From contig NZ_CP043930.1 in assembly GCF_009720525.1 (NCBI RefSeq), positions 4,682,501-4,746,500 of the forward strand: a stretch of DNA of 64,000 nt. The letters are read 5' to 3'. Position 1 is the stretch's first letter. The number at the start of each line of letters is the position of its first letter. This document shows positions 34,620 through 45,207 of this stretch, in pieces. This DNA is from Gimesia benthica. GTDB lineage: Bacteria > Planctomycetota > Planctomycetia > Planctomycetales > Planctomycetaceae. A program made the translations under genes and the position numbers. The notes under the pieces were generated by a model. It had not been told where the DNA came from and searched no databases. It saw nothing but the letters and a program-made list of their open reading frames with translations.

Positions 34620-36758
34620 TTGAGTCGTTCCCCCCAGAAGAAAGCCGAACCCGCCCCCTCTGCGGAAACAAAACCGCTCGGCACACCCCTGTTTGCCGGC
34701 ATCATTCTGATTATGGCCGTCGCACTGACGTGGGTCTTCTGGAGCGGTCTCTGGTCGGGTGGGGGCCTGATTGGTGGCGACCTCTATACTTATTTCTTCC
34801 CGCAGAAAACCTTCTTCGCAGAACGCCTGCAGGCCGGCGAATTCCCGCTCTGGAATTCTTACATCGGTCATGGTTTTCCCCTCGTTGCGGAAAGCCAGAC
34901 CGGCGCCTTTTATCCGTTCAACTATTTCGCCTACCGCTTTCTGCCCGTGAATACCGCTTATAACTTCGTACAGCTTCTGCATTACATCCTCGCCTTTGTC
35001 TTCACGGCTCTGTATGTCAGGCGGATTGGTTATTCGATCGCAGCAGCACTCTTCGCGGGGCTGGTCTACACCTACGGCTGGTTTCCCTCAAGGATCTGCC
35101 TGGAATGGGCCATCATCGGCGGGGCCTGGCTCCCGTTGACGCTCTGGTGTGTGGAATCATTCTTCCAGACCCGCTACTGGCGGTACCCGATTCTGCTCTG
35201 CTTCGCACTCAGTATGCAGATCCTGCCCGGCCACTTTAACCTGGCCTTCATCACTCAGCTGATGCTGCTGGTTTATATTCCCGCCCGCATCTGGTTCAGT
35301 CGTGATGAAACCACAGACGCACTCAAACCCTACCGCAGACGCACGGTCATCCTGCTGCTGCTGGCCTTTGTTTCAACCTACGCACTGTCGGCAGTTCAAC
35401 TGGCGCCGACCTGGGAACTCAAACAGCACAGTCAGCGGGCCGAGGTAGGCGAACGTTCGCATAAGCCCGGCTATGGTCATATTCCCGTCTGGTACCTGTC
35501 GCAAATCGTCGCTCCCTGGGCCTGGTATCCCTATGAAGTCAATCTTGATGCAGGGCTGGCTCCCGGTTCGGAAGCCACGAATCAGGTAGAAGCACATCTC
35601 TACTTCGGGATTGCCGCACTGCTGCTGTTGATTTACGGAACATTTTCCGGAGCCTGGACACGTGACCGACGGCTGATCTTACTGGCAATCATCGGTTTTC
35701 TGGCGCTCCTCTATACGCCCGGCTGGTTAATGCCGATCACCAGACACATCCCCGGCTTCAGTTTCTTTACCGGACCCGGACGGTATGGCATCGTCACGAC
35801 ATTCGCGGTTGCAGTGATCGCGGGCGTTTGTCTGGAGCGTCTCATCTCGAACTGGAAACCCGCGATTCAGATTGGTGTGGTGACGTTAGTCTGCCTGTTT
35901 ACCACGGCGGATTTCTGGGTCGTCAGCCGCTACGTGACCTATGCCACGATCATCCCGAATCCACCGATTAACAATGTCGATAAGAGTGCACTGCGGGAGA
36001 TTACCAGCAAGTACGGTCAGCCGGTGCGGTTGTTTGCCCCGGGCGCAAACCTGCCGACCTTGATCGGCGTGGCATCCACGCCCGTCTATCTGGGCATCGG
36101 CCCCGAGCAGTATTTCGACCCCGCGGTGGCCATGCCGGACCCGCTGCCTTTTAAAGAACCAGCCACGCCGGAACAGATTGAATGGCTGAGAAAAGCAGGG
36201 GTGACACACATCCTGAGTCAGCATCCGCTGGACCTGAGTCGCTGGCCGGTCAAACCGGTGTGGAGTGACTTCGATGCCGTGATCAATCCCGCCTGGGGCC
36301 GCTTCGATGAACCGGTCTACTTCTATGAACTCGAAGGTTCCCGTGGTCGTGTTGCCTGGTCACATCCCGTGGCTGATCAGCAGGCAGAGATTAAGTCCTA
36401 CCGGGCAAATGAAATTGTCATTGAGGCAGAGACGCCGGAAGAAGATACGCTGATCCTGACCGATCTCTTGTATCCCGGCTGGTCGGTCTACGTGGATGGT
36501 CAGCCTGCAGAAGCGGAACTGGTGGATGGCATGTACCGGGGCGTGAAGCTTCCCGCGGGGCAGCATGAAGTGATCTGGGCGTACCAGTCAGGCTGGTTTC
36601 TGATTGGTGGGATCATCAGTTGTATCACGCTGCTGGTGATCATGACGATCGCCCATTTTCGGTTCTGGCACCCGCTGTTATTTCAGATGAAAAATCGGGG
36701 GAGGCAGATTCCTCCTGCTGAGCAGACCGGAGTAGAAACGCCTACGACGAAGAAATGA
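34620..36758 (+). CDS. YfhO-family polytopic membrane protein
   Basis: A 712-residue membrane protein of the YfhO/GT-C-like group, with about twelve membrane helices. After a short charged N-terminus the first helix is about residues 22-45. The loop GGDLYTYFFPQKTFFAERL is characteristic of the family's acidic first periplasmic loop. The C-terminal domain carries the YfhO signature: LLYPGWSVYVDGQPAEAELV, then YRGVKLPAGQHEVIWAYQ. GT-C members transfer sugars from lipid carriers; YfhO in Firmicutes acts in glycosylating teichoic acid. Start codon is TTG 34620, with AAGG somewhat far upstream; no other start precedes the first helix. It overlaps the convergent FHA gene by 17 bases. Confidence 0.88.
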   Translation: MSRSPQKKAEPAPSAETKPLGTPLFAGIILIMAVALTWVFWSGLWSGGGLIGGDLYTYFFPQKTFFAERLQAGEFPLWNSYIGHGFPLVAESQTGAFYPFNYFAYRFLPVNTAYNFVQLLHYILAFVFTALYVRRIGYSIAAALFAGLVYTYGWFPSRICLEWAIIGGAWLPLTLWCVESFFQTRYWRYPILLCFALSMQILPGHFNLAFITQLMLLVYIPARIWFSRDETTDALKPYRRRTVILLLLAFVSTYALSAVQLAPTWELKQHSQRAEVGERSHKPGYGHIPVWYLSQIVAPWAWYPYEVNLDAGLAPGSEATNQVEAHLYFGIAALLLLIYGTFSGAWTRDRRLILLAIIGFLALLYTPGWLMPITRHIPGFSFFTGPGRYGIVTTFAVAVIAGVCLERLISNWKPAIQIGVVTLVCLFTTADFWVVSRYVTYATIIPNPPINNVDKSALREITSKYGQPVRLFAPGANLPTLIGVASTPVYLGIGPEQYFDPAVAMPDPLPFKEPATPEQIEWLRKAGVTHILSQHPLDLSRWPVKPVWSDFDAVINPAWGRFDEPVYFYELEGSRGRVAWSHPVADQQAEIKSYRANEIVIEAETPEEDTLILTDLLYPGWSVYVDGQPAEAELVDGMYRGVKLPAGQHEVIWAYQSGWFLIGGIISCITLLVIMTIAHFRFWHPLLFQMKNRGRQIPPAEQTGVETPTTKK

Positions 36759-37308
36759 ACTCGACGTTCGAGCCGTGTCCCTCAAAGCTGTCCGAGTAAT
36801 TGCCTTCTTCATCTTCATCATCAGCGTCCAGCTCGTGGCTGTCCAGATTCTCGTTCGCTTTCACGTTCTGGCCGCTTTCGGAAATCGCGACGGGGAACTG
36901 CTGAGAGATGTCGATGTCTTTCCCAGGCTTTTTGAAGTGCTGTACAGAAGGAGCCTTGGTCGGGGAGTCGTCGGAACTGAGGGTATTCTCCTTCGGTTCC
37001 TGCTTCTTCTTGTCGTCCGCACCGATGTTTTCCAGGTGGTAAGCGACGTTACCGATCTTGATTTCGTCGTGCAGCTTCAGCCGAACTTCTGAATCAATGC
37101 GGGTTCCGTTGACGTAAACCCCGTTCATACTGCCCAGATCTCGGATCACCGGGCGATCATTGACAATCGCCAGGCAGCAGTGTTTGCGGGAAATCTTTGG
37201 GCTGTCGTTAATGACGATATCGCAGTCCGGATGCCGTCCAACAAGAATGATCGCCTTATCTAACACAATGGGGCGACCCTGGTTCACGGGGACTAAACAG
37301 ACTGCCAT
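36742..37308 (-). CDS. FHA-domain protein
   Basis: A 188-residue protein whose first about 95 residues are a forkhead-associated domain that binds phosphothreonine peptides. The ligand-contacting residues are present: GRHPDCDI (24-31), SRKH (40-43) and NGVYVNGTR (62-70). The rest is a low-complexity Lys/Glu/Ser region ending in an acidic stretch (DADDEDEEGNYSD). ATG 37308 is used (GGAGT seven bases upstream) although the frame opens six codons earlier. It is probably a cytoplasmic partner of Ser/Thr-kinase signalling, which is abundant in planctomycetes. No kinase is adjacent. Confidence 0.9.
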   Translation of the reverse strand: MAVCLVPVNQGRPIVLDKAIILVGRHPDCDIVINDSPKISRKHCCLAIVNDRPVIRDLGSMNGVYVNGTRIDSEVRLKLHDEIKIGNVAYHLENIGADDKKKQEPKENTLSSDDSPTKAPSVQHFKKPGKDIDISQQFPVAISESGQNVKANENLDSHELDADDEDEEGNYSDSFEGHGSNVEFISSS

Positions 37309-37676
37309 AAATGACTCCAAATACAAACGTAGCTTACTTCTAATGAATCTTAATTATACGGCTGGCCCTGAACTAAGTAAAAGAAAAAAGTCATCGCTCA
37401 AACAAGAGGGGACGATTTCTGTCCCACGACCCGCATATTTTATATGCGAGCCGGTTTTGTTAATTCTTTATAAATATCGACCATTTATAGATATGCACAC
37501 GATGTTGACCACCAGTTTCTCTCTGAAATCGGTGAGATCACCCGAAAAAATCTTTTCACTAATTCCCACACTCGACGTGGACACTGTGTCTTACAATTGA
37601 TACCAGCGGTATAACCGTACCGGTGTATACGCTTTTGTGTAGGTGCGAGGAAATGTTAATACCGCGGGCGTGTTGG
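37309..37676. other. A/T-rich intergenic region with palindrome
   Basis: A 368-base region between the FHA gene and the LRR gene stop. It is A/T-rich and holds a perfect 7-base palindrome, CGCATAT-TTT-ATATGCG (37432-37448), 124 bases upstream of the FHA start, which could be an operator or a leader hairpin. No gene or RNA recognised. Confidence 0.45.
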
Positions 37677-40600
37677 TTATTCTTCGGTTTTGAGTTTAAT
37701 GTGACAGTTAGGTAGCGCCTGACTGAATTCTGTGAGTTGCGAATTCGAAACCACCAGATGAGTCAGAGACAGGTTTCTCAAATGCTGCAATGCTTTTAAA
37801 GAATCGAGCGACGCCTCCGTCACTTTACTCTGGTTGAGTTCGAGCTGATTCAACCGTGGCAGAGTCAGCTTAACCAGATCGGTAATTCCTTTATCTGAGA
37901 TTTGCGTATGATTCAATTTCAGAATTTGCAGGTTTACCATCCCCTCTAATTCCTGGATCCCCGAATCAGTAATACGGCTCCCGGTCAAATCGAGCTCAGA
38001 CAGGTATTTTAGATTTTTGATACGTTTGAGTTTCGCATCGTCGAACTCAGGCCAGTGAATACCCAACTCTCTCAACTCTTTGAGTGCCGAGATCCGTATC
38101 AGACAACTGTCGAGCACTTGTGCTTTATCTGTTCGGTCATCAACGGTGAAGATACCTTTGACGGGATTCCGAAAATACACGGAACCAATTGCCTGGTGAT
38201 TCCCCAGTTTGATTAAGCTGACATCAGCGCCCGCTTCTTTCAGTTCCTGCACAATGTTTTGCAGAGTCGATGCGACAGGTGTTGTGTATTCAATCTGGCA
38301 TTTTGGCAAGAGACGCTGAAAGTTCTTAACTCCCTGTTCCGTGACATGCGTGTCATTCAATTTAAGTCGATACAATCCCCGCAGCGTTTCCAGATCTTTG
38401 AGCCCTCTGTCGGAGATGTAGGTGGATTCCAGTGATAACATCCCCAGCGAGTTCATCTTCCTCAAAAGCTGTGTTCCGCCGTCTGTAATGGTTGTTCCAT
38501 TGAGAATTAATGTCCGTAGCCGCGGTAGAGTGATCAGATCTTGCAGTCCCTGATCGGCCACGCGAGTCCCTTCCAGGATCAGACCTCTGAGGTTTTTGAG
38601 GGAAGCAAGATGTACCATGCCGTCGCTGTAAATCCGGTTCTGGCTCAGATTGAGTCCTTTGAGATTTGTGAGGCCTGAAAGATGTTTGAGGCCGTGTTCT
38701 GTAATCTGATTGCCACTCAGGACCAGTGTTTCCAGTTGAGTCATGTCCTTAAGCTCTACCAGTTGCTCATTAGTGATGCCCGCATTCTGAATCTGCAGCA
38801 GATTCAGTTTTTTGAGCTGGGCTACCTGTTTCAATCCCTCTGCAGTCAGCTTACCAGCATTAATTCGTAGAGTTCTCAGTTCAGGAACATGCTGAAGTTC
38901 TTTGAGGCCCAGATCGGTCAAATTGTTATCGGAAATTTCCAGCTCTTCTAACGTCTTAAGCCCCTTTAACAGTTTCAGACGTTCATTGATGGGAGGCAAT
39001 TCGGTTTGGTTTCCCAGTCGAGGATAGAACCGGATCGTAAGCTGCTCTGTCCCATCATCTCGTAGTCGGCGAACACGATAAGCACCCGCTGCTTTCAGTT
39101 TGGCGAGTATCGCTTCAATGTCAGAATCCAGGGGCGGTGATACCTGTATCTGACAGTCCGGGAATTCCTGCTTAAGTGTTTCCAGTCCGGTTTTTGTAAT
39201 GCGCGTGCCATGTAAGTTGAGATCTGTCGGTTTGATAACTTTATTCTTGAAATGGAGCACGCCTGCATCTGTCACCTGAGTGCCGTAAAGATCCAAACTG
39301 CGTAAGTGAAAGAGGGAACTGAGAGTTTTGAGTCCCGAATCATCAATGGCTGTCTCTCTTAGCCCTAACTTATAAAGCTGCGTGAGTGATTTCAGGGGAT
39401 CGAGACCCGCGCTTGTGATCTTCGTGTGATTCAGATTCAGTGTCTTCAATGCTTTCAGTTTTGAAATATGAATCATCCCGACATCTGTCACCAGTGTCTT
39501 TGTAAGATTCAATGAGCTGAGATTTGTCAGATTGGCGAGAGGTGGCAGGGCAGCATCGTCGAGTTGGGTATAATCGAGATTCAGGTATGTCAATTTTGTC
39601 AGCGGTGCGAGATGGGAGACCCCGGTACTTGTGATTTTCGTTTTTGTGAGGGAGATGCTTTGTAACTGGTGTAATTCACTAACTGTTTTTAATCCGTCAT
39701 CATTGAGTGGAGTGAGGGATAAATCCAATGTCTTAAGTTTTGACAGTGGCTTCAATTCATTCAGGGTAGATCCGGTAATTCCTGTGCTGTAAAGCTTCAG
39801 TGTCTCCAGGCTTGATAGTGTTTTTAAATGTATCAGGCCTTTATCTGTGATCCGAGTTCCTCCCAGGTTCAGTGATTTGAGTTGAGGCAGTTTGTTTAGC
39901 GAAACCAGTCCCAGGTCGGTGATGCCCGTACGATTGAGATCCAGACTTTGGAGATTCTTTAAATCACTCAGGTGCGATACACCTTTGTCAGTAATCGCAG
40001 TGCCTGATAACTGTAACTGTTCCAGTTCTGATAAAACGGAAAGATATTCCACGCCCTTGTCGGTAATATTCGTTTGATTAAAAGTAACGACTTTCAAACG
40101 GGGAATCATTTTTAATTGTCGGAGCTGCTCGTCAGTGATCCGATTTCCAAAAAATCGGATCGAGGTAAAATACTCCGAAGTGTATTTTCCATTCTTATAC
40201 TCCCTTTGATTCTGAATGTGCGCTCCCAATGCCTTGAGGGCGGCAATTTCTGCTTGCCCCTGCATGGAAACGTCAGTGCTTCCGCCAGTTTCAACTTTAC
40301 ATTTCGGCAATGCGGCCTTGATTTGCTTAATGCCAGCAGAGGTGACTCCGGTATTGATTAAATATAATTTCTGCAAATGCTTGAGGCCCAGGATGTGTTT
40401 CAGCCCGGCGTCGGTAACTGCTGTTCTCGACAGATTTAATTCTGTTAAGCGGGAAAGCCCTGTTAAATGTGACAGGCCTTCGTTTGTGATGGGAGACTGC
40501 ATGAGGGTCAGCGAGGTCAACCCCGTCAGATCTTTTAAGTTTGACAGACCCTGGTCACTGACATTGGTCTGATTCAACGTCAGTGATTTCAACCCAGACA

Positions 40601-41453
40601 GACCTTTCAGGCAGGAAAGGCTGGCGTCGTTGATTTGAGGACCACTCAGACTGATTGTCGACAATATCCGGTGCGCGTTCGCATCTCGATATCGTACAAA
40701 TCCTTTTAACTGTTTCACCTCCTCAGCCACTTTGAGATGCGCAGGCAGGATCGGTCGGTCAAATGAAATTTTGCAATCCGGGATCTGCGCCTGAAGCCTC
40801 TCAACAGCAGTACTACTGACTTGAGTGAGCTTTAAATCCAGGTACTTCAGCTTCTTCAGACCTGACAAATGAGCCAGGCCGGCATCACTGACTTTGGTCT
40901 CATAGAGGTTCAGCGAGCTTAGTTCTTTTAAATCTTTCAGATGGATCAGTCCTGCATCTGTTACTTTGGTCGAGACCAGCCACAAACTCTGCAGTTGCTT
41001 TAATTCCTGCATGTGTTTGAGGGCCTCATCACTCAGCTCGGCATTACGAATGTAGAGGTGTTTTAATGCCGGGAACTGTTTGAGATGCACCAACTCAGCA
41101 TCTTTCAGAGGGCAGCGTACCAGGTGTAGTTTTTGCAGCTGATTGAAATTCTGCAGATGTTTTAAACCTGCTCCAGACAGCTGGGCACCATAAAAAGCCA
41201 GATCCTGCATCTGGTTAAAATCTTTTAGATAGACGAGGCCGGTATCATCGATTTTTGAATTGGCAAAGAAGATGGACTTGATGTCGAGTTGGGCATCATC
41301 TTTCTGGAATTTAATATCCCCACGAAACTGCTTGATAATGGCAATCGCCTGTTCTCGGCTGATAGTAGCGTCATCCGCTGCCTCCACCAAAGAGGCGATC
41401 AGGGCCATTACACACAGGCTGAATAGCAATATAGTCCGTGAGAAGATTTGCAT
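37677..41453 (-). CDS. Giant secreted leucine-rich-repeat protein in five blocks
   Basis: A protein of about 1,258 residues from ATG 41453 (TTG 41486 is in frame, 11 codons earlier). A signal peptide ends near AASLVEA-type LIASLVEAADD. It is made of more than 40 repeats of about 24 residues (L..L.L..T.ITD.GL..L..L), the RNI/cysteine-containing planctomycete LRR type. The repeats fall into five blocks, each closed by a Pro-Cys cap: IPDCKI, LPKCKV, FPDCQI, LPKCQI and LPNCHI (about residues 235, 393, 775, 1060 and 1258 counted from the TTG). After each of the first four, a linker with a predicted helix such as AEIAALKALGAHI or LQNIVQELKEAGADV starts a new block. It is visibly richer in A and T than its neighbours. 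It probably binds protein or peptide ligands; function unknown. Confidence 0.88.
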   Translation of the reverse strand: MQIFSRTILLFSLCVMALIASLVEAADDATISREQAIAIIKQFRGDIKFQKDDAQLDIKSIFFANSKIDDTGLVYLKDFNQMQDLAFYGAQLSGAGLKHLQNFNQLQKLHLVRCPLKDAELVHLKQFPALKHLYIRNAELSDEALKHMQELKQLQSLWLVSTKVTDAGLIHLKDLKELSSLNLYETKVSDAGLAHLSGLKKLKYLDLKLTQVSSTAVERLQAQIPDCKISFDRPILPAHLKVAEEVKQLKGFVRYRDANAHRILSTISLSGPQINDASLSCLKGLSGLKSLTLNQTNVSDQGLSNLKDLTGLTSLTLMQSPITNEGLSHLTGLSRLTELNLSRTAVTDAGLKHILGLKHLQKLYLINTGVTSAGIKQIKAALPKCKVETGGSTDVSMQGQAEIAALKALGAHIQNQREYKNGKYTSEYFTSIRFFGNRITDEQLRQLKMIPRLKVVTFNQTNITDKGVEYLSVLSELEQLQLSGTAITDKGVSHLSDLKNLQSLDLNRTGITDLGLVSLNKLPQLKSLNLGGTRITDKGLIHLKTLSSLETLKLYSTGITGSTLNELKPLSKLKTLDLSLTPLNDDGLKTVSELHQLQSISLTKTKITSTGVSHLAPLTKLTYLNLDYTQLDDAALPPLANLTNLSSLNLTKTLVTDVGMIHISKLKALKTLNLNHTKITSAGLDPLKSLTQLYKLGLRETAIDDSGLKTLSSLFHLRSLDLYGTQVTDAGVLHFKNKVIKPTDLNLHGTRITKTGLETLKQEFPDCQIQVSPPLDSDIEAILAKLKAAGAYRVRRLRDDGTEQLTIRFYPRLGNQTELPPINERLKLLKGLKTLEELEISDNNLTDLGLKELQHVPELRTLRINAGKLTAEGLKQVAQLKKLNLLQIQNAGITNEQLVELKDMTQLETLVLSGNQITEHGLKHLSGLTNLKGLNLSQNRIYSDGMVHLASLKNLRGLILEGTRVADQGLQDLITLPRLRTLILNGTTITDGGTQLLRKMNSLGMLSLESTYISDRGLKDLETLRGLYRLKLNDTHVTEQGVKNFQRLLPKCQIEYTTPVASTLQNIVQELKEAGADVSLIKLGNHQAIGSVYFRNPVKGIFTVDDRTDKAQVLDSCLIRISALKELRELGIHWPEFDDAKLKRIKNLKYLSELDLTGSRITDSGIQELEGMVNLQILKLNHTQISDKGITDLVKLTLPRLNQLELNQSKVTEASLDSLKALQHLRNLSLTHLVVSNSQLTEFSQALPNCHIKLKTEE

Positions 41454-41574
41454 ACCACTGAGCTTTCGAAGTGCTGACAGATTCAACAGGAGTGATGGTT
41501 CAAGATTGCACGCATGGATACAACTATAACCCTGTGCGCAGCAGGAAGCAAATGGGAGAATCTCTACTCTGCTA

Positions 41575-42885
41575 TCACAGCAGTTGACGGGCTTTGATGT
41601 CCAGGTAGCGGCTGATGAGATTGACCGACAGATTCTCCGGCAGCGTGTCCAGAATCAGCAGGCCTGATTTCTGTAGCGCGGCGATCTGTGTGGTCTGGGT
41701 AGCCACAATGTCTGCGGCTGCGGCGATCTGGAAGGCTTCGCGGTCTGTTTCCGGAATCGCGTTCATCCGCTCCTGCAGGGGAACGTTCCGCAGGAACGCG
41801 GAGAGCACCAGATGGGGCCAGCGCATCATCCGCAGGGCATCGCTCAAATGCGAGAGATGCACTTCGTCCAGCGCGTGTGTGAGTACAACGACCAGCGAGC
41901 GTTTACGGTAACGCAACTGGAGCTGTTCCGACATCAGTCGGTAGTCTGAGGCCTCGTAGACCGGATCCAGATCATAAACCTGGCGGATCAGTTTCTGAAT
42001 CGAACCGGCACCGCGCACCGGGGGAACCCACCGCTCGACCTTGTTCGAACAGGCCATCAACGAGACTGTGTCTCCCTGCCGGAGTGCCACGTAACTGAGC
42101 AGGATCGCCGCGTTCAACGCCCGGTCGAAGTGAGTCACGCCTTCGTCGGCATTACACATCGAACGACCGCAGTCGAGCAGAAAGATGATATTCTGATTCT
42201 TCTCCACCACGTACTCGCGACTGATCAGCTCCTGGTGCCGGGAGGTTGCTTTCCAGTCAATGCTGCGAAATTCGTCGCCGCGACGATACTCGCGCAGGCG
42301 ATCGAACTCAGTCCCGCGTCCCCGCAGGCGGGACATCTTGATGCCGGTTTCTGCCAGTCGGTTCCGGCGGGCCATCAGCTCCACGCCATGTACTGCTTTA
42401 ATATCCGGATAGATGCGGACCACCTGGTGAATGTCCCGCTCATCGTAAAGCGTCCACAGGCCGAGCCGGCTTTTCATCTGCAGAAAGACGCGACGGAACC
42501 GGTTTTTGCCCCGGTGATGCGGTTCAACATGATAAATACTGTACTGGTGCTTGTTCGGAAACAGTTCGATGTCGAAAGGCAGATCGGTATAGTGGCACGG
42601 CATCGGCGGTTCGTCGTGCACGTGAATCTTGAGCGGCACCGAACCACGGTTCGTAAACCAGAGTTTGACGTTGTTCGGGGTACCGACGCTCAGGACTTCA
42701 TTCACATCCCGATTGACTTCAATCGCCAGCAGCGAAGGGGTAACCACCAGATCGACCAGCGACAGCAGAAACACACCCAGGCAGACCAGAATTCCCAGCT
42801 GTCCCGCTTCGGGCCAGACCGTTCCCAGCGCAAAGGGAACCATCGCGGCAGCGAACAGAAACAGCAGGGAGAGACGGGGCATCAT
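41575..42885 (-). CDS. DUF58 protein (MoxR partner)
   Basis: A 436-residue protein with two N-terminal membrane helices (about residues 3-22 and 26-48) and a DUF58 domain. The signature GTEFDRLREYRRGDEFRSIDW (near residue 195, cut here for length) is followed by a vWA-like part with a MIDAS-type start, FLLDCGRSM. It is encoded directly after a MoxR ATPase, with ATGA overlap between the MoxR stop and this start, so the two are translated together. MoxR-DUF58 pairs are thought to work as chaperones that mature other complexes; the client here is unknown. Confidence 0.9.
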   Translation of the reverse strand: MMPRLSLLFLFAAAMVPFALGTVWPEAGQLGILVCLGVFLLSLVDLVVTPSLLAIEVNRDVNEVLSVGTPNNVKLWFTNRGSVPLKIHVHDEPPMPCHYTDLPFDIELFPNKHQYSIYHVEPHHRGKNRFRRVFLQMKSRLGLWTLYDERDIHQVVRIYPDIKAVHGVELMARRNRLAETGIKMSRLRGRGTEFDRLREYRRGDEFRSIDWKATSRHQELISREYVVEKNQNIIFLLDCGRSMCNADEGVTHFDRALNAAILLSYVALRQGDTVSLMACSNKVERWVPPVRGAGSIQKLIRQVYDLDPVYEASDYRLMSEQLQLRYRKRSLVVVLTHALDEVHLSHLSDALRMMRWPHLVLSAFLRNVPLQERMNAIPETDREAFQIAAAADIVATQTTQIAALQKSGLLILDTLPENLSVNLISRYLDIKARQLL

Positions 42886-43841
42886 TGGCGGGGCGCCTCA
42901 ACACTTTCCAGGATTTCTCGGATTACATCGTCCACGTTCACGCCTTCAATCTCGGCTTCCGGATGCAGGCGGATGCGATGACGCAGCACTGGCAGAGCCA
43001 GTTCCTTCACGTCATCGGGAACAACGAAGTCGCGGCCCTGGCAGGCAGCCATCACCCGCGAACCGATCAACAGGTTCACGCTGGCACGTGGACTGGCACC
43101 GACTTCAATGGTGTGCCAGCCCCGGGTGCGGGAGACAATCGAAGTGATGTAATTGATGATCGAGGGCTCCACGATGATTTCAGTGGCCCGTCTCTGAATT
43201 TCCAGAATTGTTTCCGTATTCAGAACCGGCTCGATACCGAAGGTTCCCAGATCGCGATTGTCTTTACCGGCCGCGTACAGGTCGAGGATCGCGTTTTCCT
43301 GGTCCTGTGTTGGATAGTCGACCAGCAGTTTGAACATGAATCGGTCCAGCTGCGCCTCGGGCAGCGGATAGGTTCCTTCCTGCTCCAGCGGGTTCTGGGT
43401 GGCAATCGTCAGGAACGGACGCTCCAGTGGATAGGTTTTACCATCCACCGAAACCTGGCGCTCCTGCATCGCTTCCAGCAGTGCCGACTGTGTTTTCGCC
43501 GGGGCGCGGTTGACTTCATCCGCGAGCAGCAGGTTGGTAAACAGGGGGCCTTCATTGAACGTGAAAACCTTTTCGTGCATGTCATACACGGTATGCCCGG
43601 TGATGTCGGAGGGCATCAGGTCGGGGGTGAACTGAATTCGTCGGAACCTGCTGGAGAGAACGTGGCTGAGGGTATTGACCAGCAAGGTCTTACCCAGGCC
43701 GGGAACCCCTTCGATCAGCACATTTCCCTCGCAGAACAGGGCGATCAGCACCCCTTCTACCAGATCTTCCTGACCCATGAGAACTTTTCCCACCTCTGTC
43801 AGTGAGCGCTGATAGTAATCTTCAATCTGAGAAACTTCCAT
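42882..43841 (-). CDS. MoxR-family AAA+ ATPase
   Basis: A 319-residue ATPase from ATG 43841 (the frame is open 16 codons more). Walker A is GVPGLGKT (45-52), Walker B is LLLADEVNRAPAKTQSALLE, sensor 1 is ATQNPLEQEGTYPLPEAQLD, and the C-terminal lid contains GASPRASVNLL. It acts as a chaperone-like motor, usually hexameric, in the cytoplasm. The stop overlaps the start of the DUF58 gene (ATGA), so the products are probably made in equal amounts. Confidence 0.95.
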   Translation of the reverse strand: MEVSQIEDYYQRSLTEVGKVLMGQEDLVEGVLIALFCEGNVLIEGVPGLGKTLLVNTLSHVLSSRFRRIQFTPDLMPSDITGHTVYDMHEKVFTFNEGPLFTNLLLADEVNRAPAKTQSALLEAMQERQVSVDGKTYPLERPFLTIATQNPLEQEGTYPLPEAQLDRFMFKLLVDYPTQDQENAILDLYAAGKDNRDLGTFGIEPVLNTETILEIQRRATEIIVEPSIINYITSIVSRTRGWHTIEVGASPRASVNLLIGSRVMAACQGRDFVVPDDVKELALPVLRHRIRLHPEAEIEGVNVDDVIREILESVEAPRQ

Positions 43842-44020
43842 GAATGACCTGTCACCCCGATTATCTGTCTGAAGTAAGTGGAATCCCAAGTGGTCGAAAA
43901 TCGACGAGCCGGAACTTATGTTCCCTGTGGGCCTATTCTAAATCGAATCGCGCACCAATTTCGAGTATACCGCGCGAGAACTCGCAGGAATTTACAAATT
44001 GTCCTTGAATGTCCAGACGT

Positions 44021-44053
44021 AAAAAAAGGCCTCCATACCGCTGGAGGCCTTTT
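44021..44053. terminator. Bidirectional terminator after fliA
   Basis: AAGGCCTCCA (44026-44035) pairs with TGGAGGCCTT (44042-44051) around a six-base loop. It has A7 on the left and TTTT on the right, so it works in both directions. It ends fliA on the minus strand, 28 bases beyond its stop. Confidence 0.88.
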
Positions 44054-44080
44054 GTGTCTTAGAGGAGTAAGACAAATGTA

Positions 44081-44857
<777 letters not shown>

Positions 44858-44934
44858 TTACTCCTCCGTGATCAACTTACAGTCGTTTCAAATAGGCACG
44901 ATATAAAATGAATGACTGCGGTTACTTTATATTC

Positions 44935-45207
44935 TTATTCAGGATTTGTTTTCCATTTTTCAAAACTCGCCCGTACTGATTCTTCAACCAGACGGGAGGC
45001 AACTTCACCGAACACCAGGCCAAGACCAAAAAATATGACTGCAGCTATGAGTGCGGATTGTGTCGCTCCAAGGAAATCAGTATGGGAAATGATCCCTCGT
45101 ACTGATTCAGTCGCAAAAGCGATCAGCGATAATCGAAATGCATAATGCAGGGCCACAGAATATTCCCGGATAGAGTTCGAAAAACGTCGGGATGAAACTC
45201 TCTTCAC
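44935..45207 (-). CDS. Small membrane protein before fliA
   Basis: A 90-residue protein, starting GTG 45207 because no ATG is available; the ribosome site is weak. It has two hydrophobic helices (about residues 20-36 and 47-67, ATQSALIAAVIFFGLGLVFG), with basic ends, and a charged C-terminal helix (EESVRASFEKWKTN). It lies 77 bases before fliA on the same strand and directly downstream of a sigma-28-like promoter, which suggests a flagellar role. No family recognised. Confidence 0.6.
   Translation of the reverse strand: MKRVSSRRFSNSIREYSVALHYAFRLSLIAFATESVRGIISHTDFLGATQSALIAAVIFFGLGLVFGEVASRLVEESVRASFEKWKTNPE

Noticed and set aside
37432-37448. A/T palindrome CGCATAT-TTT-ATATGCG as a confident operator
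   Set aside because: A 7-bp palindrome in an A/T-rich spacer can arise by chance; kept only as a note in the intergenic entry.
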